From Bradyrhizobium sp. AZCC 1693 (GTDB lineage: Bacteria; Pseudomonadota; Alphaproteobacteria; Rhizobiales; Xanthobacteraceae): 64,000 nucleotides of DNA. Of the stretch, positions 1-8,361 are shown piece by piece (the stretch's first letter is position 1; each line of letters begins with the position of its first letter). A program made the translations under genes and the position numbers. The stretch spans positions 558,001 to 622,000 of the forward strand of contig NZ_JAZHSD010000001.1 of the NCBI RefSeq assembly GCF_036924745.1, given 5' to 3'. Below the pieces are notes generated by a model, which worked only from the letters and a program-made list of their open reading frames with translations, was not told the DNA's origin and searched no databases.

Positions 1-6
1 ACAGTG

Positions 7-26
7 CGATAAGTGGAGTTTCTGCC
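7..26 (+). repeat. Left inverted repeat of the IS3 element
   Basis: Starts CGATAAGTGGAG and ends CTGCC. It matches the reverse complement of 1206-1225 at 18 of 20 positions, which defines the left end of the element. Confidence 0.8.
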
Positions 27-65
27 TGACGGCGGGCAAGATTGTCCCGCGAATCAGGAGAGACG

Positions 66-377
66 ATGACGAGACGAGCGCGCCGGAACCACACACCGGC
101 TTTCAAGGCGAAAGTGGCGCTGGCCGCGGTGAAGGGCGATCGAACACTGGCTCAATTGGCGGAGCAGTTCGACGTGCATCCCAATCAGATCACGTCGTGG
201 AAAGCCCAGCTTGAGGGCGGGGCCGCCGATGTGTTCGGTCCAGGGGGCGGCAACGCCATGGCGCTACCGGCCGTCGATGTGAAGTCGCTGCATGCCAAGA
301 TCGGGGAGCTGACGCTGGAGAACGATTTTTTAGAAGGAGCGCTCACCAAGGCGGGATTGCTGAGCGCAAAACGATGA
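66..377 (+). CDS. IS3-family transposase OrfA
   Basis: This 103-residue protein is the DNA-binding subunit of an IS3-type transposase. It has the small basic helix-turn-helix seen in OrfA proteins: an early FKAKVALAA stretch, then LAEQFDVHPNQITSWK as the recognition region. A C-terminal heptad-like helix (LHAKIGELTLENDFLE) should mediate dimerisation. The ATG at 66 is preferred over an upstream start because AGGAG lies at the right spacing before it. Its stop overlaps the OrfB start as ATGA. OrfB could therefore be made by translational coupling, or as a fusion by frameshifting on the nearby A-run. Confidence 0.9.
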   Translation: MTRRARRNHTPAFKAKVALAAVKGDRTLAQLAEQFDVHPNQITSWKAQLEGGAADVFGPGGGNAMALPAVDVKSLHAKIGELTLENDFLEGALTKAGLLSAKR

Positions 378-1201
378 TCGACCGTGAGCACGATCTTTCG
401 ATCACCAGGCAGGCGGAAGTTTTGAAGATCAGCCGTGGCAGTGTCTATTACCTGCCGCGTCCGGTGTCGCCCGACGACCTCGCGATCATGCTGCGGCTCG
501 ACCGGCTGCATCTGGAGTTTCCTTTCGCCGGTTCGCGGATGTTGAGAGGCCTGCTGGCTGCCGAGGGGTGCAAGATCGGCCGCCGGCATGTCAAGACGCT
601 CATGCGGAAGATGGGGATAGAGGCGCTCTATCGCCGTCCGCGCACCACCAAGCCCGAACCTGGTCACAAGATCTATCCGTATCTGCTGCGGGGCATGGAG
701 ATCACGCGCCCGAACCAGGTCTGGGCAATGGACATAACGTATATCCCGATGGCGCGTGGCTTCGTGTATCTCACCGTCGTGCTGGACTGGGCGACCCGCC
801 GGGTTCTGTCGTGGCGGCTGTCGATCACGATGGAGGCGGCATTCTGCGTCGAGACGCTGCATGACGCCATGGCTCGCCACGGCAAGCCGGAGATCTTCAA
901 CACGGATCAGGGCTCGCAGTTCACCGGCTCGGCCTTCACCGGCGCGCTCGCCAGCAACGGTATCGCCATCAGCATGGACGGCAAAGGAGCATGGCGGGAC
1001 AACGTGTTCGTCGAGCGGCTGTGGCGCAGCGTCAAATACGAGGAGGTTTACTTGCGGGCCTACGATAGCGTGTCCGACGCCCGCGCCTCGATCGGCCGAT
1101 ACCTCGACTTCTACAATGGCCGGCGTCCACATTCGAGCCTTGACGGCAGTACACCGGATCAAGCCTACTTCAACTCGCTGCCGCTCCGCACGGCAGCCTA
1201 A
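374..1201 (+). CDS. IS3-family transposase OrfB (DDE integrase)
   Basis: This 275-residue catalytic subunit carries the retroviral-integrase-type rve fold. The DDE triad is visible: Asp in WAMDITYIP, Asp in FNTDQGSQF, and Glu in [10 protein letters not shown], followed by the usual basic Trp-Arg context. An N-terminal HTH_21-like segment ([11 protein letters not shown], then [19 protein letters not shown]) precedes the catalytic core. Length is normal and there is no internal stop, so the element may be active. The long minus-strand frame over the same DNA is a shadow. Confidence 0.93.
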   Translation: MIDREHDLSITRQAEVLKISRGSVYYLPRPVSPDDLAIMLRLDRLHLEFPFAGSRMLRGLLAAEGCKIGRRHVKTLMRKMGIEALYRRPRTTKPEPGHKIYPYLLRGMEITRPNQVWAMDITYIPMARGFVYLTVVLDWATRRVLSWRLSITMEAAFCVETLHDAMARHGKPEIFNTDQGSQFTGSAFTGALASNGIAISMDGKGAWRDNVFVERLWRSVKYEEVYLRAYDSVSDARASIGRYLDFYNGRRPHSSLDGSTPDQAYFNSLPLRTAA

Positions 1202-1205
1202 CCCC

Positions 1206-1225
1206 GGCAGAGGCTCCACTTATCG
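1206..1225 (-). repeat. Right inverted repeat of the IS3 element
   Basis: Reads GGCAGAGGCTCCACTTATCG and is the reverse complement of 7-26 with two mismatches. It lies 5 bp past the OrfB stop. Confidence 0.8.
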
Positions 1226-1226
1226 A

Positions 1227-1334
1227 CGCGGAGATTCTGTTCAGACAATCGGGACCAGCTCAGGCGTGCAGATCGGCAAGGCCAACTATATGGCGCACCT
1301 TGCCGGGCGCGTGCGCTCCGCCAAGGCGGGCTGA
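1227..1334 (+). pseudogene. C-terminal remnant of a gene interrupted by the IS3 element
   Basis: An open frame runs from the IS right end to a TGA at 1332-1334. It encodes about 35 residues, including GVQIGKANYMAHLAGR and a basic tail. Codon third positions are GC-rich like real genes here. No start or ribosome site is present, so this is best read as the 3' end of a gene whose 5' part lay on the other side of the insertion, beyond the window. The family is not recognised. Confidence 0.45.
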
Positions 1335-1367
1335 GCTGTTGGCATCGCCGCCATGCTCCGAAAACCA

Positions 1368-1706
1368 CTACCGAAACTGCGGACAACGATGCACGTAATC
1401 CCAGGGAATATCATACACGCACGTGTAACGGAGATCATCTGATTGCTTTAGCGGCGGAGCCACTACCACCGGTTCGTCGACCGCATCCGGCGGTAGACCG
1501 TAGAAAACACCCCCGCCTGCAGGGAAGAAAGCGCCTGGTCCCCGGTGATGGTGATGATTCATCGATCGGGGGAATGACGGGAAAGCCGGACGCGACGGAG
1601 CAACCCCTGCACCGCGCGCAGCTCCCGGATCGGCAAATGTCTCGCTCGCGGCAAGGACAAGCGCGACTACACTGAGAGACGCGATAAACGTCGTTCTATA
1701 GGTCAT
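1368..1706 (-). CDS. Hypothetical secreted protein, His/Pro-rich
   Basis: This protein of about 112 residues starts at the ATG at 1706, which has a GGTGAG site upstream; a GTG nine bases further up is the alternative. Residues 1-27 form a plausible Sec signal peptide (hydrophobic core IASLSVVALVLAA, cleavage after ETFA). The mature part is rich in Gly, Pro and Ala, has a run of four histidines (a possible metal-binding patch), and ends with a conserved-looking stretch with two cysteines (YTCVYDIPWDYVHRCPQF). No known family is recognised. It stands alone between the IS element and an MFS gene on the other strand. Confidence 0.6.
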   Translation of the reverse strand: MTYRTTFIASLSVVALVLAASETFADPGAARGAGVAPSRPAFPSFPRSMNHHHHRGPGAFFPAGGGVFYGLPPDAVDEPVVVAPPLKQSDDLRYTCVYDIPWDYVHRCPQFR

Positions 1707-2171
1707 GGCACTCACCCATTCATAGGTTACCGAGCAGCATTCCCAAGACGCTAAGCCGCGGTTTTTGTGCCCGCAAAGGCATAATTAATTATTAGTTAAG
1801 ACGTAATCTTAATGCAGGGGCGCATTCATCTCAACTGCGCGACATTTTCTCGAAACCGCTTGATCAGCCGCTCGCGCTTGAGGCGGGACAGCCGCCTGAT
1901 CCAGAACAGGCGTGCGGCCGGTGAAAACGGAGGGCGCATCTCTGGATGGGCGAGACCCTGTCGTGGCAGTGCGGCTATTGTCGCTGAACGGTGCCCAACC
2001 TATCCGATGGTGGCAGCATTTGGCGCGTTGGTCGGTCTGTCGTTGCCAGGCCGGCTAACCGTGGTTGCTTCGCGCCCCGCAAGAAAAATAATCAGTCTCG
2101 CCCATCAGCCTGTCGGTTCCATCTCCTGCCGTTCGTCTTCCACGCCGAGAGAGCTACAGTGGAGATCAGGA
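1707..2171. other. Intergenic region without a convincing gene
   Basis: These 465 bases separate divergent genes. The stretch 1785-1812 is AT-rich and could carry promoters. The frame of the MFS gene is open back to 1812, but the extra 120 residues have no family resemblance and the internal ATG at 2172 has a clear ribosome site, so the extension is not taken as coding. A 37-codon basic frame on the minus strand (1826-1939) is open but unsupported. Confidence 0.5.
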
Positions 2172-3386
2172 ATGGAAAATTCTCGCTATCGCTGGGTCAT
2201 TGTCGCGGCCGGGGGCTTGCTCGGCTGCGTCGCAATTGGCGGCATGTTTTCGTTGCCCGTGTTCCTGCAGCCGATTGCGCGGGATACTGGCTGGTCGGTG
2301 ACCGGCATATCCAGCGCCATGACCATCGGCTTTCTCGCAATGGCCTTCTCCAGCATGATCTGGGGCACCTTGTCCGATCGGCTGGGGCCGTTGCCGGTGG
2401 TGCTGACGGGCTCGGTCGTGCTGGCGGTGAGCCTGGGACTGGCCAGCCTTGCGACATCGCTCGTCGTCTTTCAGTTCGTCTTCGGGCTGCTGGTTGGCGC
2501 CTCAACGGCAGCGATCTTTGCGCCGATGATGGCCTGCGTCACCGGCTGGTTCGATACCCATCGCAGCCTTGCGGTGTCGCTGGTTTCGGCCGGCATGGGC
2601 ATGGCGCCGATGACCATGTCACCGCTGGCCGCCTGGCTGGTCTCGAACCACGACTGGCGGACCTCGATGCAGATCGTGGCGCTCGTCGTGGCCGCGATCA
2701 TGATTCCGGTCTCGCTGCTGGTGCGCCGCGCGCCCGCGCTCGAGGGCGGGGCGTCCACGCCGTCGAATGCCCCGGCAGAACCGGAGATGACGCTCGCGCA
2801 GGCGCTGCGCTCGCCGCAATTCATTATCCTGCTGCTGACAAACTTTTTCTGCTGCGCCACGCATTCGGGCCCGATCATCCACACCGTAAGCTACGCCATC
2901 AGTTGCGGCATCCCGATGATCGCAGCCGTCACCATCTACAGCGTGGAAGGCCTCGCCGGGATGGGCGGCCGCATCGCCTTCGGCCTGCTCGGCGATCGCT
3001 TCGGCGCCAAGCGCATACTCGTGTTCGGCTTGCTGGCGCAGGCGTTCGGTGCGCTCGGTTATGTCTTCGTGCGCGAGCTCGCCGCGTTCTATACCGTCGC
3101 GGCACTGTTCGGCTTCATCTATGCCGGCACCATGCCGCTCTATGCTGTTTTGGTGCGCGAAAACTTTCCGCTGCGGATGATGGGCACCGTGATCGGCGGC
3201 ACCGCCATGGCCGGCAGCCTCGGCATGGCAACGGGCCCGCTCGCCGGCGGTCTGATCTACGACACGTTTGCGAGCTATGCCTGGCTCTATATCGGCTCCT
3301 GGCTCATGGGGCTCGGCGCGTTCCTGATCATCCTGACGTTCAGGCCGATGCCGGTGGCGCGCGCTGCTGCGCCGGTGCCGGCGTAA
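2172..3386 (+). CDS. MFS transporter, oxalate/formate-antiporter-like
   Basis: This 404-residue inner-membrane transporter has twelve predicted helices. The start at 2172 is chosen because GGAG lies about 7 bases before it and the protein then begins with the usual short tail before helix 1 (WVIVAAGGLLGCVAIGG). A family loop motif follows helix 2 (WGTLSDRLGPLPVV), and its second-half copy is GRIAFGLLGDRFGAKR, as expected for two six-helix halves. A long cytoplasmic loop (about residues 185-215) separates them. The layout resembles the monocarboxylate/oxalate-formate branch of the superfamily; the substrate is unknown. An OhrR-type regulator follows on the same strand. Confidence 0.85.
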   Translation: MENSRYRWVIVAAGGLLGCVAIGGMFSLPVFLQPIARDTGWSVTGISSAMTIGFLAMAFSSMIWGTLSDRLGPLPVVLTGSVVLAVSLGLASLATSLVVFQFVFGLLVGASTAAIFAPMMACVTGWFDTHRSLAVSLVSAGMGMAPMTMSPLAAWLVSNHDWRTSMQIVALVVAAIMIPVSLLVRRAPALEGGASTPSNAPAEPEMTLAQALRSPQFIILLLTNFFCCATHSGPIIHTVSYAISCGIPMIAAVTIYSVEGLAGMGGRIAFGLLGDRFGAKRILVFGLLAQAFGALGYVFVRELAAFYTVAALFGFIYAGTMPLYAVLVRENFPLRMMGTVIGGTAMAGSLGMATGPLAGGLIYDTFASYAWLYIGSWLMGLGAFLIILTFRPMPVARAAAPVPA

Positions 3387-3496
3387 GGACCCCGCACAAT
3401 GCCTCTCTGCCATTTCGGGGCGCGACAAAGTCGCGAGCCATGATGTGCAATCGCACATCTGAGAATCCATCGGGCCGCACCCTTGATGTCAAGGCT

Positions 3497-3517
3497 TCCG
3501 ATTTAATCGGATACGAT
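3497..3517. promoter_or_regulatory. Candidate operator of the MarR/OhrR-type regulator
   Basis: A perfect inverted repeat TCCGATT-T-AATCGGA (3497-3511) overlaps a second, shorter one, ATCG-GATA-CGAT (3506-3517). Both lie just upstream of the MarR-family gene in an AT-rich stretch. Autoregulation through such palindromes is usual in this family. Binding is inferred from position and symmetry only. Confidence 0.5.
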
Positions 3518-3569
3518 ATATATGGATGCGAGACTTCACGTGTTCGTGTCGCCTGAAAGGATGCGCCCA

Positions 3570-4097
3570 ATGAGACCGAATGAAGGTCCCAAATCCGGTT
3601 CAAGCACCGGTGCGAGGGACAAAGACAGTTCAAGGGGCAATCAGAAACCGAAACTATCCGCAGGCGAGCGGCGACTTGGCGATTTCCTGTGTTTTGCGAT
3701 CTACTCGGCCAACCTCGCCTTCGGCCGGGCCTACCGGAAGGGCCTTGAGGATCTCGGCCTGACCTATCCGCAATGGATCGCGATCGTGGCCTTGTGGGAG
3801 CAGGACGGCCAGACCGTGAGCGAGCTTGGCGAAAAGATGTTCCTGGAATCCAACACGCTGACGCCGGTCCTGAAAAAGCTTGAGACCATGGGTTATCTGC
3901 GCCGCCAGCGCGATCCCGCGGACGAGCGCCAGGTGCGCATCAGCCTTACCGAGGCCGGCCGGCTTCTGCGCGAGAAAGGCATGCACATCAACCTCGTGGC
4001 CTCGACCGGACTCAAGCCGGACGAGTTCGCGCGGCTGCAGGAAACCGTCGTCACGCTGCGCGACAATCTGATCAAGGCGACGGCGGAGGAGGCATGA
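3570..4097 (+). CDS. MarR-family regulator, OhrR-like
   Basis: This 175-residue winged-helix regulator corresponds to organic-peroxide sensors of the OhrR type. The hallmark N-terminal segment (GDFLCFAIYSANLAF) keeps the single reactive cysteine, Cys41 with the start used here. It is followed by LGLTYPQWIAIVALWE and the wing region with DPADERQVRISLTEAG. The ATG at 3570 is preferred because GAAAGG ends nine bases before it; ATG 3561 and 3522 are in frame. Oxidation of the cysteine would release the operator. No ohr gene is adjacent, so the target may be the upstream MFS gene or the GNAT gene downstream. Confidence 0.85.
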   Translation: MRPNEGPKSGSSTGARDKDSSRGNQKPKLSAGERRLGDFLCFAIYSANLAFGRAYRKGLEDLGLTYPQWIAIVALWEQDGQTVSELGEKMFLESNTLTPVLKKLETMGYLRRQRDPADERQVRISLTEAGRLLREKGMHINLVASTGLKPDEFARLQETVVTLRDNLIKATAEEA

Positions 4098-4192
4098 CGA
4101 TCGAAGCGACGGCGCAGCTTGTTTCCAAGATGGCGGGCATTGGCGACTGCCGCTAGCGTTGTCGTGCACTGAGTGAGAATGAAAGCAGTCTG

Positions 4193-4888
4193 ATGTCCGT
4201 CCGCGACGCAAGCCATCCGCTCGATTATCCGATCTGGACCGCGCTGACGACCACGCAGCGGGCGTTGGCCGAAGGCGATGCCCGCGCGCGGCGTTATCCG
4301 ACAGAGATCACACCCTTCGCCGCAACGGCGGACATGTCGCCCGAAAGCTTTGCAGCGCTGGGCGCGCTGATGTCGCCGCAGGACATCGCCGTGCTGTTCA
4401 CGCCGGATGCCGTGCAGCCGCCTGCCGGATTCAAGGTCGTGCTGGCGGACACCGGTGAGCAGTTGATTGGAACGCCGGTTGAGACGCCGGCCAACGGCGT
4501 CGATATCGTCACCCTCGGCGTCGACGACGTTCCCGACATGATCGAGCTGACCACGCTTACCAAGCCCGGCCCGTTCAGCGCGCGGACCCATGAACTCGGC
4601 ACTTTTCTCGGCGTCCGCGTCGACGGGCAGCTTGCCGCGATGGCCGGCGAGCGGATGAAGCCCGCTCAATACACCGAGATCACCGCCGTCTGCGTGCATC
4701 CGTCCTACCGCGGCCGCGGCTACGGGCAGCTGCTGCTATCCGCCGTCTCCCGCCAGATCGTGTCGCGCGGAGAAACTCCCTTCCTGCACGTCTTCACCAA
4801 CAATCACTCGGCCATCGCGCTCTACCGGCGGCAGGGGATGGAAATCCGCCGCCGCCTCCACGTGACGGTGTTGAAGAAAGAGGATTGA
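4193..4888 (+). CDS. GNAT-family N-acetyltransferase
   Basis: This 231-residue protein has an N-terminal half of unassigned function. The C-terminal GNAT fold (FR47-like, about residues 100-225) contains the acetyl-CoA loop VHPSYRGRGYGQLLL. It also has the later NNHSAIALYRRQGMEIRRRL segment, in which the Tyr that often acts as general acid is present. The substrate cannot be inferred. It lies about 95 bases after the OhrR-like gene on the same strand and may be co-transcribed. Confidence 0.85.
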   Translation: MSVRDASHPLDYPIWTALTTTQRALAEGDARARRYPTEITPFAATADMSPESFAALGALMSPQDIAVLFTPDAVQPPAGFKVVLADTGEQLIGTPVETPANGVDIVTLGVDDVPDMIELTTLTKPGPFSARTHELGTFLGVRVDGQLAAMAGERMKPAQYTEITAVCVHPSYRGRGYGQLLLSAVSRQIVSRGETPFLHVFTNNHSAIALYRRQGMEIRRRLHVTVLKKED

Positions 4889-4909
4889 TCGTCTTGACCG
4901 ATACCATCC

Positions 4910-5365
4910 TCACGCGTTGCGGGTGCCGTTCGGTCCTCGATCCGGGCCGGGATCCTCGTCGGAGGCCACCTTGGTCAGCCTGTCGATATAATGGATCCAG
5001 CCCTTGGCGTGGCTCGCCTGGTGAGCGGCGCTCGGAAGCCCGCTGTGGGTCATGCGCAACAGCGTGCCACCATCCTGTTCGATCAGATCAATCTCGATCA
5101 GGCCCGATCCCGGCGGCACCTCGTCATTGCCTTCCCAGCCAAAACTGTAGGCGAGGCGATGCACCGGCACGACCTCGCGGAACGTGCCGCGCGCCGTCGC
5201 GCTGCCAACGCCCTTCAGGAGGTAAAGCCCGCCCGGATGCATCTCCGTCACGGCCTCACTGCCCATCCATTGCACGATCTTTTCGGGGTCCGTCAGGAAG
5301 GCGAACACGCTGGCGCGCGGCGCGGCGATCTGGGTCTCGCGCTGGACCACAAACGATTCAGGCAT
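4910..5365 (-). CDS. SRPBCC (AHSA1/START-like) domain protein
   Basis: This protein of about 151 residues has the activator-of-Hsp90-ATPase-like fold. The start (IAAPRASVFAFLTDPEKIVQWM) and the later SGLIEIDLIEQDGGTLLRMTHSGLP strand are typical. A conserved GW in HAKGWIHYIDRL near the end completes the family pattern. The ATG at 5365 is chosen because GTGAGG precedes it at normal spacing; an in-frame GTG lies four codons earlier. The hydrophobic cavity suggests binding of a small lipophilic ligand, but the ligand is unknown. Confidence 0.8.
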   Translation of the reverse strand: MPESFVVQRETQIAAPRASVFAFLTDPEKIVQWMGSEAVTEMHPGGLYLLKGVGSATARGTFREVVPVHRLAYSFGWEGNDEVPPGSGLIEIDLIEQDGGTLLRMTHSGLPSAAHQASHAKGWIHYIDRLTKVASDEDPGPDRGPNGTRNA

Positions 5366-5486
5366 CAAAAACCTCACTGCTCATTGGCATGGCGGGGGCT
5401 GCAACCCGCACGAGAACATATGCCGGCGCGGGAATTTACCAAGTGCCGATAATGACAATCAATGGTCCCTGCCACATGATCGGCCC

Positions 5487-6572
5487 ATGCAACTGAGTTC
5501 GACGCTGACATGGCTGGTCGATGCAGCCGCCGCTTCGCCGGGCGCCGACCGGTTCCTCGCCGAACTCGGCACGCGTTTGGTCGCGGACGACATGCCGCTC
5601 GCCGGCGGGGCGCTGACGCTCGCCGTGCCGCACCCGATCATTGCCCGCCGCACCTGGCTGTGGCGGGCGGGGAACGGCGAGGTGATCGAGGCGGTGGGAT
5701 TTGCGCCCGTGGGATTTGGCGGCGCGGGGAGTTCGTCCGGCGATGCGGGCCGGAGCTGGTTGGCCAGGCTCGCAGGCGGTGCGGTGCATGAAGACACCGT
5801 TGGCGCGGGTGAGGGCGGGCCGGTGCTCGGCTGGATCGGACCGCGCCGGTTCACGGAAGCGGAAGCTGATCGATTGCGCGAAGCCGCCCGCTTTGCCGCA
5901 GCGCCGCTCGCCGCACTCTCGGCGCGCGCGACGCTGTCGGCTGCGCTCGAGGCCTATCTCGGCCGCCGCAGCGCCGCGCGCGTGCTGGCGGGCCCGCTGC
6001 GGCGCGAAGTCGGCGAGACCATTCGGGCGGTGTTGCTCTATGCCGATCTGCGCAGCTTCACCGCGCTGTCCGAATCCGAACCGCCCGCTGCCGTCATCGC
6101 CGCACTCGGCGGCTGGTTCGACTGTATCGGCGGCGCCGTCCACGCCTTTGGCGGCGAGGTGTTGAAATTCATCGGCGACGGCGTGCTCGCGATCTTCCCG
6201 GTCGGCGACAAGCCGCGCGAAGCCTGTGACGCGGCGCTGCGTGCGGTTGCTTCCGCGAAAGCCGGCATGGCGCATCTCGATACGACGCGGCGAGAGCAGG
6301 GGCTGCCGCCGCTGTCGTTCGGCGTGGCGTTGCACCTTGGCGAAATTCTGTGGGGCAATGTCGGCGCGGCCGACCGGCTGGATTTCACTGCGATCGGGCC
6401 TGCGGTGAACCTGGTCAGCCGGCTCGAAGGGCTCTGCCGGCCGCTCGGCCGAACGGTCCTGATCTCGGGCGCGGTCGCCGCTGAGACAAGCGCGACGCTG
6501 ATCCCGCTGGGAACGCATGTGCTGCGCGGCATTGCATCTCCCTGCGCCGTCTACACGGCGCCGGACGGCTAG
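5487..6572 (+). CDS. Class III adenylate cyclase
   Basis: This 361-residue protein makes cAMP. The catalytic domain spans about residues 178-340 and all key positions are present: metal-binding Asp187 (YADLRSFT) and Asp231 (FIGDGVLAIF), purine-selecting Lys227 and Thr301, and transition-state Asn308 and Arg312 in VNLVSRLE. The N-terminal 170 residues form a GAF-like or unassigned sensory region with no membrane segment, so the enzyme is likely cytoplasmic. It is separate from the divergent SRPBCC gene and the downstream ArsR operon. Confidence 0.88.
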   Translation: MQLSSTLTWLVDAAAASPGADRFLAELGTRLVADDMPLAGGALTLAVPHPIIARRTWLWRAGNGEVIEAVGFAPVGFGGAGSSSGDAGRSWLARLAGGAVHEDTVGAGEGGPVLGWIGPRRFTEAEADRLREAARFAAAPLAALSARATLSAALEAYLGRRSAARVLAGPLRREVGETIRAVLLYADLRSFTALSESEPPAAVIAALGGWFDCIGGAVHAFGGEVLKFIGDGVLAIFPVGDKPREACDAALRAVASAKAGMAHLDTTRREQGLPPLSFGVALHLGEILWGNVGAADRLDFTAIGPAVNLVSRLEGLCRPLGRTVLISGAVAAETSATLIPLGTHVLRGIASPCAVYTAPDG

Positions 6573-6611
6573 GCGCAGTTCTGGAACCGCCGGATCCATC
6601 ACGAAAACGTT

Positions 6612-6669
6612 AAACCGATTGGTTGACTATCGGCGCCGCGCGACTATACTAAACCACATGGTTGAGTAT
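6612..6669. promoter_or_regulatory. Paired ArsR-type operator boxes
   Basis: Two copies of AAACC-N4-GGTTGA-N-TAT lie 39 bp apart (6612-6630 and 6651-6669). Each contains an inverted repeat (AACC/GGTT). The second copy covers the ATG of the ArsR gene, so binding would block both transcription and translation initiation. Position and symmetry suggest autoregulation. Confidence 0.6.
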
Positions 6670-7035
6670 TCGACCCATCTCGATGCTGTTTTTCATGCGC
6701 TGGCGGACCCGACGCGCCGCGCGATGCTTGGTCATCTGGCCGAGCGGGAGCTCACGATCGGGGAATTGGCGACGCCGTTCCACATGAGCTTCGCGGGCGC
6801 GTCGAAACACGTCCGCGTGCTGGAGAACGCCGGTCTCGTCACGCGCACGATCCGCGGCCGCACCCATCTATGCCGCCTCGAGGCGGCGCGGCTTGCGGAA
6901 GCCAATGCGTGGCTCCGGCGTTACGAGCGTTTTTGGAGCGCGAAACTCGACTCGCTGGAAGCCCTGCTGCGTGCAGAGGACGAGGCGAAAGCAAAGCAGG
7001 TGAAAAAGCAGGTGCAAAAGCAGGTGAAGGAGTAG
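6658..7035 (+). CDS. ArsR/SmtB-family regulator
   Basis: This 125-residue winged-helix repressor has the typical opening (VFHALADPTRRAMLGHLAERELTIGELA). The recognition helix follows (FHMSFAGASKHVRVLENAGLVTR), with the wing next (GRTHLCRLEA). No metal-binding cysteine pair is present, which places it with the non-metal ArsR regulators usually linked to SRPBCC genes. The start at 6658 gives the standard domain onset; the frame is open further upstream but that part overlaps the operator region. A Lys/Gln-rich tail with repeated KKQVQKQV ends the protein. It is followed after 3 bp by the SRPBCC gene. Confidence 0.9.
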   Translation: MVEYSTHLDAVFHALADPTRRAMLGHLAERELTIGELATPFHMSFAGASKHVRVLENAGLVTRTIRGRTHLCRLEAARLAEANAWLRRYERFWSAKLDSLEALLRAEDEAKAKQVKKQVQKQVKE

Positions 7036-7038
7036 ACA

Positions 7039-7572
7039 ATGAATGCAACGACAAAGCCCGATGCCTATGGCGAGTTGATCGAGCCGACCACGCTCAAGAT
7101 CCAAAGGCTTTTGCCCGGCCCGATCGAACGCATCTGGTCCTATCTCACCGACAGCGAGCTGCGCCGCAAATGGCTGGCAGCGGGCGCGATGGAAATGAAG
7201 GTTGGCGCACCCTTCGAATTCGTCTGGCGCAACGACGAGCTCAACGATCCCCCGAGCAAGCGGCCGGCAGATTTTCCCGAAGAGCACCGGATGCAGAGCC
7301 GGATCACCGAACTCGTTCCGCTCCGCAAGCTGTCCATCGCCTGGAACAACAGCGGCGACGTTACGTTCGAACTAGAGCCGAAAGGCACGGGCGTGCTGCT
7401 CACCGTGATCCATCGGCGTCTGCCCGATCGCGCGACCATGCTCAAGGTCAGCGCCGGCTGGCATATGCATCTCGATGTCCTGGTGGCCCGCGCCAGCGAC
7501 AAGGAACCGGCGCCATTCTGGGATGGCTGGGCCCGCCTGCAGCAGGAATACGACCGCCGGCTGCCGGCCTGA
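7039..7572 (+). CDS. SRPBCC family protein (AHSA1-like)
   Basis: This 177-residue START-like protein lies immediately downstream of the ArsR regulator. The family opening (LKIQRLLPGPIERIWSYLTDSELRRKWLAAG) and the strand FELEPKGTGVLLTVIHRRLP are visible, with a helical C-terminus ending FWDGWARLQQEYDRRLP. ArsR-SRPBCC pairs are very common in soil proteobacteria; the ligand is generally unknown. The 3-bp gap to the ArsR gene argues for one transcript under ArsR control. Confidence 0.88.
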   Translation: MNATTKPDAYGELIEPTTLKIQRLLPGPIERIWSYLTDSELRRKWLAAGAMEMKVGAPFEFVWRNDELNDPPSKRPADFPEEHRMQSRITELVPLRKLSIAWNNSGDVTFELEPKGTGVLLTVIHRRLPDRATMLKVSAGWHMHLDVLVARASDKEPAPFWDGWARLQQEYDRRLPA

Positions 7573-7611
7573 CGTGCACGCAACAACACCGCAACAAACA
7601 GGAGATTAGCC

Positions 7612-8361
7612 ATGCAGACCAACGTCGTGTCAGCGCAGGAGTGGGAAGCCGCGCGCCAGAAGTTGCTCGTGAAGGAGAAGGAATTGACCCACGCCCGCGA
7701 CGCCATGGCCGCCGAGCGCCGGCGGATGCCGTGGCTGGCAGTGGAGAAGGCGTACAAGTTCGAGGGACCAAAGGGCGCGGCGAGCTTGCGCGATCTGTTC
7801 GAAGGCCGTCATCAGTTGATCGTCTACCGCGCCTTCTACGAGCCCGGGGTATTTGGCTGGCCCGAGCATGCCTGCCGCGGCTGCTCGATGGTGGCCGACC
7901 AGGTCGCCCACATCGCCCATCTCAACGCCCGCGACACCACGCTCGTGTTTGCCTCGCGCGCGCCGCAGGCGGATATCGCGCACCTGAAGGCGCGCATGGG
8001 GTGGGAGATGATCCCCTGGTACACCGTCACGGACAGCTTCGATGCCGACTTCGGCGTCGGCGAGTGGCACGGCACCAATGTGTTCTTCCGCGACGGCGAC
8101 AGGATTTACCGAACCTACTTCATCAACAACCGCGGCGACGAGCAGATGGGGGGTACCTGGAATTATCTCGACATCACGCCGCTCGGCCGCCAGGAGGTGT
8201 GGGAGGATTCTCCCGAAGGCTATCCGCAAACCCAAGCCTACAAGTGGTGGAACTGGCACGACAGCTACGTCGAAGGCGCAGCGCCCGACAAGAGGTGGGT
8301 CGAGGTGTCGGACGCCGGCGAGGCCGCGTTCCGGGAGCAGTCCGCGAGTGCAAAGCGATGA
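7612..8361 (+). CDS. DUF899 family thioredoxin-like protein
   Basis: This 249-residue protein belongs to the DUF899 family, predicted to adopt a thioredoxin-like fold. Characteristic parts are the N-terminal RRMPWLAVEKAYKFEGPKG, then LRDLFEGRHQLIVYR, and the cysteine-containing HACRGCSMVADQ, where a CxxC sits at the position of the redox motif. An aromatic C-terminal half (WWNWHDSY) follows. It ends in an ATGA overlap with the next gene, so translation is coupled. Membership in the ArsR-SRPBCC operon suggests a stress or detoxification role, which is not proven. Confidence 0.85.
   Translation: MQTNVVSAQEWEAARQKLLVKEKELTHARDAMAAERRRMPWLAVEKAYKFEGPKGAASLRDLFEGRHQLIVYRAFYEPGVFGWPEHACRGCSMVADQVAHIAHLNARDTTLVFASRAPQADIAHLKARMGWEMIPWYTVTDSFDADFGVGEWHGTNVFFRDGDRIYRTYFINNRGDEQMGGTWNYLDITPLGRQEVWEDSPEGYPQTQAYKWWNWHDSYVEGAAPDKRWVEVSDAGEAAFREQSASAKR

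Larger units (their letters stand above)
7..1225 (+). mobile_element. IS3-family insertion sequence
   Basis: This is a complete-looking IS3-type element of about 1.2 kb. It has near-perfect 20-bp terminal inverted repeats (7-26 and 1206-1225, two mismatches) around two overlapping transposase frames. The exact outer tips and target duplication are not clear: bases outside the two repeats do not match as a 3-4 bp duplication. A coding-looking remnant begins directly after the right repeat, so the insertion probably disrupted a gene. Confidence 0.85.

Noticed and set aside
1826..1939. 37-codon Arg-rich frame on the minus strand
   Set aside because: No convincing ribosome site, and no homology could be recognised; GC-rich DNA yields many such frames.
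1812..2171. 120-residue N-terminal extension of the MFS protein
   Set aside because: It has no membrane or family character, and the ATG at 2172 has a proper ribosome site and gives a normal MFS start.
1991..3556. 521-codon plus-strand frame over the MFS gene
   Set aside because: Arg/Gly/His-rich translation with no fold; it is an out-of-frame shadow of the MFS gene.
5436..6602. 388-codon minus-strand frame opposite the adenylate cyclase
   Set aside because: Arg/Gln-rich shadow; the plus strand carries all cyclase active-site residues.
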